Below, in pieces: positions 60,261-64,000 of a DNA stretch of 64,000 nucleotides (positions are counted from its first letter, which is position 1; every line of letters starts with the position of its first letter). The notes beneath the pieces are model-generated. The model worked only from the letters and a program-made list of their open reading frames with translations, had not been told where the DNA came from and did no database searches. This DNA comes from Nonomuraea rubra (lineage in GTDB: Bacteria > Actinomycetota > Actinomycetes > Streptosporangiales > Streptosporangiaceae), in contig NZ_JACHMI010000001.1 of assembly GCF_014207985.1 (NCBI RefSeq), forward strand, positions 6,989,001 through 7,053,000. The letters run 5' to 3'. Both the position numbers and the translations under genes were made by a program.

Positions 60261-60588
60261 TCAGCCGAGCTCGCGGGCAGTGGGCGTGAGCACGCCGGTG
60301 AGCGCGACCAGGACGCCGATCAGGCCGACCGGCAGGCCGTGCGCAGGACGTGGTGGGCGAAGACCGCGCGCAGGCCCTCGGCCGGGTCGGCCCGCAGTCG
60401 TACGGGGCCGCGTCCGCCGCTGAGGTGGGCCGACCGTCTGCGCGGATGCGGGTCTTGACCAGGGCGAAGAGCAGGAACGAAGGCGCGGCGACGGCGATGG
60501 CGATCGGCGCGGTGAGTGTCAGGGGCGGCCCGCCGGTCCGGCCGGGCGGTCGCGCGGCTCCGCCAGCCGGGACGGGGCGGCCAGGGCT
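60261..60588 (-). other. Non-coding stretch with possible membrane-protein remnant
   Basis: Leftward translations in different frames give a hydrophobic piece IAIAVAAPSFLLFALVKTR (about 60440-60520) and a terminal piece LPVGLIGVLVALTGVL ending at a stop at 60261. Neither frame stays open long enough for a gene. It may be a broken membrane-protein gene following the 60589-60921 gene, or chance hydrophobicity. Confidence 0.3.
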
Positions 60589-60921
60589 TCAACGCCGAGC
60601 GCGTGCCCACAGGTAGCCGAGCAACGAGAGCCCGGCGCACCCGGCGATCACCATGAGGACAGGGCCCGCCGACGGCAGGCCGCGCAGGGTCTCGATGAGC
60701 GGGGTGAACGACAGGTGCCGAGCCCATGGCCGCACCCCCGGCCCCTTCTTGCCGGCCGGCACGAGCCCGAGGACGATCCCGATGGCCACGAGGCGCCCGA
60801 GCATGACGTCGTAGCGGCCCAGCAGGCCCCGCAGTGTGTGGCGGAAGTCGATGCCGTCCAGCACGATCCCGCCCTCGTACGCCTTACGCGGCGTCGCGGC
60901 CGCGATCACTGAACCGTTCAT
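60589..60921 (-). CDS. Hypothetical membrane protein
   Basis: 110 residues with membrane-like segments MLGRLVAIGIVLGLVPAG and VLMVIAGCAGLSLLGYLWA. The N-terminus AYEGGIVLDGIDFRHTLRG is soluble. The protein ends in RARR. No ribosome site is obvious at ATG 60921. It could be a truncated part of a longer integral protein whose remainder is the degraded stretch to its left. No family recognised. Confidence 0.4.
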   Translation of the reverse strand: MNGSVIAAATPRKAYEGGIVLDGIDFRHTLRGLLGRYDVMLGRLVAIGIVLGLVPAGKKGPGVRPWARHLSFTPLIETLRGLPSAGPVLMVIAGCAGLSLLGYLWARARR

Positions 60922-61089
60922 GGCCGTTACGGTCGCGGACCGCTCTGATGCCCGGCCGCTGTCGCGCTGACACGGCCGCTGACGCGGCCGGCGCGGCCGC
61001 TCCCTGACCTGTGAGGAAGGCTCAAGATCACTCGGCCTTGTGAAACACCGCTCGGTGGGTCAGCTGTGCCGGCTGCACGGAGGGTTCAC

Positions 61090-61560
61090 CTCGTGCGGCT
61101 GGTCGCTCCGGCCGAGGGCGGCGGCCCAGGAGGGCTGTACCGCCGCTTCCCCACCCGGGAGGCGCTGGCCGAGGCGGTCTATCACGAGGAGGTCGCCGCG
61201 CTGTGCGACCGCGCCCGCCGGCTGCGGGCCACGCTGCCCGCGGAGGAGGCCTTGGCGACCTTCCTGCGTGGCATGGTCGGCTACCTGGGCGCCCACCAGG
61301 GCCTCGCCCGGACGCCGGCCACGCTCATGGCCACCGGCTCGGGCGCGCTCGCCGAGGGCAGCCGGGCGCTGGAGCAGGCCGTCACCAACCTGGTGGCCGC
61401 CGCCGTGGAGGACGGCGCCGTCCGCGACGACGTGGGTGCCGGTGCCGTCATGATGGCACTGCACGGCATCGGTGCGGCCCATGACCGCCCCGGCTGGCGG
61501 GCACTGTCGCGAAGGCATCCCGTAGCTGCGATTCAGGCATGCTCCCCAGGCGGTGCCGGA
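61090..61560 (+). pseudogene. TetR-family regulator remnant lacking its DNA-binding head
   Basis: The translation LYRRFPTREALAEAVYHEEVAALCDRARRL... VGYLGAHQGLARTPATLMATGSGALAEGSRALEQAV... MMALHGIGAAHDRPGWRA is a TetR protein from the end of its helix-turn-helix (normally GPGTLYRRFPTREALA) through most of the ligand domain. The recognition helix (RRAGVG) and everything before it are missing or garbled. After PGWRA the sequence becomes unrelated. No plausible start with a ribosome site exists. Confidence 0.65.
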
Positions 61561-61564
61561 CGGC

Positions 61565-61594
61565 GGCCCCGTGACGACAGGTCGTCACGGGGCC
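61565..61594 (-). terminator. Hairpin terminator of the ALF-repeat gene
   Basis: GGCCCCGTGACGAC (61565-61578) and its exact complement (61581-61594) form a near-perfect hairpin. It begins 5 bases downstream of the leftward stop codon. Confidence 0.75.
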
Positions 61595-61598
61595 GGTC

Positions 61599-64000
61599 TC
61601 ACTTGCCTGCCAGCGCGTTGCGCAGGTCGATGATCACGTTCTCCGCCGCCGCGCGGTCACCCGGCGACGCGGCCGGATTGTTCCTCAGCCACTTCTCCAG
61701 CGCGTCGATGTAGTTCCTCGCCTTCTGCGCGTGGTGGGCGCCACCGACCGAGCCGCCGAACTTGAGCTCGAACCGGACGGCGGCCGCGGTGCTGCCGTTG
61801 CCGACGGTCGCGCCAGGCCGCCACAGCTCCTCGAACCACCTGGCGAGCTGGCTGTCGACCACGTGCGGCTTGACCATCTCGGCGCGGAGGATGTTCTTGT
61901 ACTCCTCGAAGAGCGCCCGGCTGGCGGCCAGGTTGTGCAGCGGCGGCCGGCGCCCGCCGACGCCGGGGAAGAGGCCGGGACCGCCGAATTCGCCCATCGG
62001 CGCCATCGACACGTCCCGGAGCTCGTGGCGCAGGACGTTGCCGCAGGGGTCTCCGCCACGGTTGTTCTCGCCGGTGCAGTACGTCTTGAGCAGCACCGCG
62101 GCCCAGTCGTCCTCCTCGATCCCGGCCAGGTCGAAGAAGGCGCCGAAGTCGCCCAGCCATCTGTCGAAGTCGCTCGCCAGCTCGCCGCAGGAGCCGACGC
62201 CGAGATCGCCGGGCAGCTTGTAGCCGTTGAGATAGCAGGCGTCGTCGAAGACGACGAGCATGGTTCCCCGCTCGTACGTCTCGAACGTGGTCAGGCCGCT
62301 CTCCGGGCCGGTCGGCGGCGGGGTGTTCTCCCGCAGCCGTTCCTCGTCCTCCGCGCGCTGCTTGGCCGCCGCCAGGTTGAGCGCGTCGAGGGCGGCCAGT
62401 GCCGCTTCGGCGGCGTCGTCGCCGGCCTCCAGCGCCGACGCCCGGGCCCGCTCCGCCGCCGAGTAGGCCGCGGCGGCGGACGCCTGCGCGCGGGCCGCGG
62501 CGGCGTCGGCCAGGGCCGCCGACCGGGTCGCCGCCTTGGCGTCCTGGGCGGCGGCGTTCGCCGCGTCGCGGGCCGTGCGCGCCGACGCCTCGGCCTGGTC
62601 GGCGGACTGCCTGGCCTCGGCGGCGGCCTGGGCCGCCTGCCCGGCGAACACCTCGGCCTGGTCGGCCGACTCGCGGGCCTTGTCCGCCCAGTACGCCGCC
62701 TCGTCCGCGGCCTGCTTGGCGATCGCCGCGACCCGGGCGGCCTCGGCGGCGTCCGTACGCGCCAGGGCCGCCGATCCGGCCGCCTCCGCCACGTACCTGC
62801 GGACGTTGGCGACGTGCAGCGCGGTGTCGTGGTCGCGCTGGCGGGCCTTGAACAGCCCCGTCCGCAGGAAGTCGCTCAGGTAGCGGCGGGGGCCGTTGAG
62901 CGCGGCCTGCGCGGCGGCGTCGACCTCGGCGCCGCCCGTCTCCATCGCGCGGGCGATCGCGACGCGGTCGTCCTGCTCGGCCGCGAGATGGCGCCCGGTG
63001 CGCAGGAACTGGTGCGCGTCGGCCGGGGTGCCGTTGAGCGCCGTCTGCGCCGCCGCGTCCGTCGCCGGGCCGCCGGTCTCCATGAGCCTGGCGATGGCGA
63101 TCCGGTCGTCCTGGACCTTGCCCTCGTACATGGGCAGCCGCAGGAACTGCACGACCTGCCGGTGCGTGCCGGCCAGAGCCGCCGCGGCGGCCGCCTTCAG
63201 CGCCGGCTTGTCGCTGAGGTCGGCGAGCCGGACGACGCGGGAGCGGTCGTCGTGCTCGGCGGCGGTGGCGCGGGTCGCCTCCAGCCACGTGCGGAGGTCC
63301 GCCTCCGAGCCGGCCAGCGCGGCCTCCGCGGCGGCCCTGGTCCAGGTGCCGCCGGCGGTCACGAGGCGCATGGCGGCCCCCCGGCCGTTGTCGAGCACGA
63401 CCTCGGCGGGGGCGCCGGCGGCGGTGGCGGCCGCGAGGAGCCGCGCCGTCTCGGTGTCCACCCGGTCCTGTTCCGGCGCGTCCCATGGGACCGCGGCCGG
63501 CAGTGCCTCCTCCTTCTCCTTGGCCGCGCGGGCGGCCGCGACCCGCTCCTCGGTGTACGAGCGCAGTTGCTCCGCCTCGGCCGCCCGGGCGGTCGTCTCG
63601 GCGGTTTCCGCGACCTTGGCCGCCGCGGTGGCGGCGTCGGCGGCGACGGCCGCGTTCCTGGCGTGCTCCGCGGACCGCCGGGCCGCCTCCGCCGCCTCCC
63701 CCGCGTGCGCGGCGGCCTCGTCGGCCGCGGTGGCCGCCGCTCTGGCGTGGGCCGCCGCGTCGCGGGCCCAGTGCTCCGCGTCCCGCGCCGCCGCCCTCGC
63801 CTGCCTGGCCAGGGACTCGGCGGCGTCGGCCGCCCGGTCCGCCCGGGCGGCGTGGGCGCGTGCCTCGGCCGCGGCCTGCCTCGCCCTGGCGGCCTCGGCC
63901 GAGGCGACCTGGGCGTGGCCGCCGGCCTGCTCGGCCGCCGCCGCGGCCGCCTGCGCGTTGGCGATCGCGCTGCGGGCCGCGCCGACCGCCACGCTGACCT
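61599..64000 (-). CDS. Large Ala-rich ALF-repeat protein, N-terminus beyond window
   Basis: At least 800 residues; the frame is open to the window's right edge. The visible part starts with a long Ala/Arg/Glu heptad-rich coiled coil (about 1-170). It continues with about four ALF repeats (units such as ALNGTPADAHQFLRTG followed by QDDRVAIARAMETGG). A second Ala-rich coiled coil (about 400-560) follows. The last 200 residues are globular, with Cys residues (ACYLNGYKL, VGSCGEL, LKTYCTGENN, GDPCGN), and end in an Ala/Lys-rich helix (AHHAQKARNYIDALEKWLRNN). ALF-repeat proteins of actinobacteria are usually large, secreted and toxin-like with variable C-terminal domains. I do not recognise the terminal domain. 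No immunity-like gene follows; the next gene is a TetR remnant. Confidence 0.75.
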   Translation of the reverse strand, partial: VSVAVGAARSAIANAQAAAAAAEQAGGHAQVASAEAARARQAAAEARAHAARADRAADAAESLARQARAAARDAEHWARDAAAHARAAATAADEAAAHAGEAAEAARRSAEHARNAAVAADAATAAAKVAETAETTARAAEAEQLRSYTEERVAAARAAKEKEEALPAAVPWDAPEQDRVDTETARLLAAATAAGAPAEVVLDNGRGAAMRLVTAGGTWTRAAAEAALAGSEADLRTWLEATRATAAEHDDRSRVVRLADLSDKPALKAAAAAALAGTHRQVVQFLRLPMYEGKVQDDRIAIARLMETGGPATDAAAQTALNGTPADAHQFLRTGRHLAAEQDDRVAIARAMETGGAEVDAAAQAALNGPRRYLSDFLRTGLFKARQRDHDTALHVANVRRYVAEAAGSAALARTDAAEAARVAAIAKQAADEAAYWADKARESADQAEVFAGQAAQAAAEARQSADQAEASARTARDAANAAAQDAKAATRSAALADAAAARAQASAAAAYSAAERARASALEAGDDAAEAALAALDALNLAAAKQRAEDEERLRENTPPPTGPESGLTTFETYERGTMLVVFDDACYLNGYKLPGDLGVGSCGELASDFDRWLGDFGAFFDLAGIEEDDWAAVLLKTYCTGENNRGGDPCGNVLRHELRDVSMAPMGEFGGPGLFPGVGGRRPPLHNLAASRALFEEYKNILRAEMVKPHVVDSQLARWFEELWRPGATVGNGSTAAAVRFELKFGGSVGGAHHAQKARNYIDALEKWLRNNPAASPGDRAAAENVIIDLRNALAGK

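Noticed and set aside
61599..64000. Long Arg/Gly-rich open frames opposite the Ala-rich protein
   Set aside because: Shadow frames produced by GC-rich codon bias; no family motifs or ribosome sites.
1..64000. tRNA, rRNA, insertion sequences and integrase attachment sites
   Set aside because: I looked for cloverleaf ends, transposase motifs and flanking direct repeats and saw none I could support.

Overview
The window is very GC-rich with frequent GTG and TTG starts, tightly overlapping operons, three giant LAL-type LuxR regulators, mycothiol-era disulfide oxidoreductases and lipoprotein transport operons. This is the signature of a large-genome filamentous actinobacterium. A Streptosporangiales or Nonomuraea-like host is my guess only.

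Layout. (1) 1-9.4 kb: tail of a carboxymuconolactone-decarboxylase-like gene, an FAD-linked oxidase, two LAL regulators, and a divergently placed flavin disulfide oxidoreductase with a small CxxC protein. (2) 9.4-10.7 kb: an Rrf2 repressor and a divergent short-chain dehydrogenase, separated by an array of TTACGAC half-sites. (3) 10.7-13.1 kb: a zinc-efflux pair, made of an ArsR sensor with an intact alpha5 DxH...HxxH site and a P1B-4 ATPase (SPC, HEGST), sharing a palindromic operator. (4) 13.1-37.5 kb: a metallophore island of 12 genes in three transcription units. Each unit starts at a 7-1-7 palindrome of the actinobacterial Zur type (13171-13185, 33145-33163, 33194-33210). The long leftward operon (33118 to 14902) encodes a PCP-Cy-A(Cys)-PCP synthetase, a KS-AT-KR-ACP-Cy-TE synthase, a complete Opp/Nik-type importer (lipoprotein, two permeases, fused double ATPase) and a two-domain methyltransferase. 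The rightward operon (33232 to 37480) encodes a third methyltransferase domain, a PCP-Cy-PCP protein and a saccharopine-dehydrogenase-like reductase. The third unit (13199 to 14853) encodes a methyltransferase and a thioredoxin-reductase-like flavoprotein. Domain for domain this resembles the yersiniabactin line, but with every embedded methyltransferase and one carrier protein cut out and supplied as separate proteins. No salicylate synthase, aryl-AMP ligase or exporter is present.

(5) 37.5-50.2 kb: a secreted DUF4189 protein, a third LAL regulator, a metallo-beta-lactamase-fold/carboxylesterase operon, a sugar-acid catabolic set (IlvD/Edd dehydratase, an SDR lacking its NNAG segment, zinc alcohol dehydrogenase), two gene remnants, a TetR regulator with a 25-bp operator, and small unknowns. 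(6) 50.2-57.2 kb: an Lrp/AsnC regulator divergent from a complete Dpp/Opp oligopeptide importer operon that ends in a degenerate M24 peptidase-fold gene. (7) 57.2-64 kb: Tat-exported and secreted proteins, membrane and TetR remnants, and a large Ala-rich ALF-repeat protein running off the right edge.

The main biological reading is a zinc-homeostasis island: an efflux module beside a Zur-controlled zincophore synthesis and uptake module. The Zur assignment, the cysteine specificity and the product class are inferred from motifs read by eye. No database search was run.
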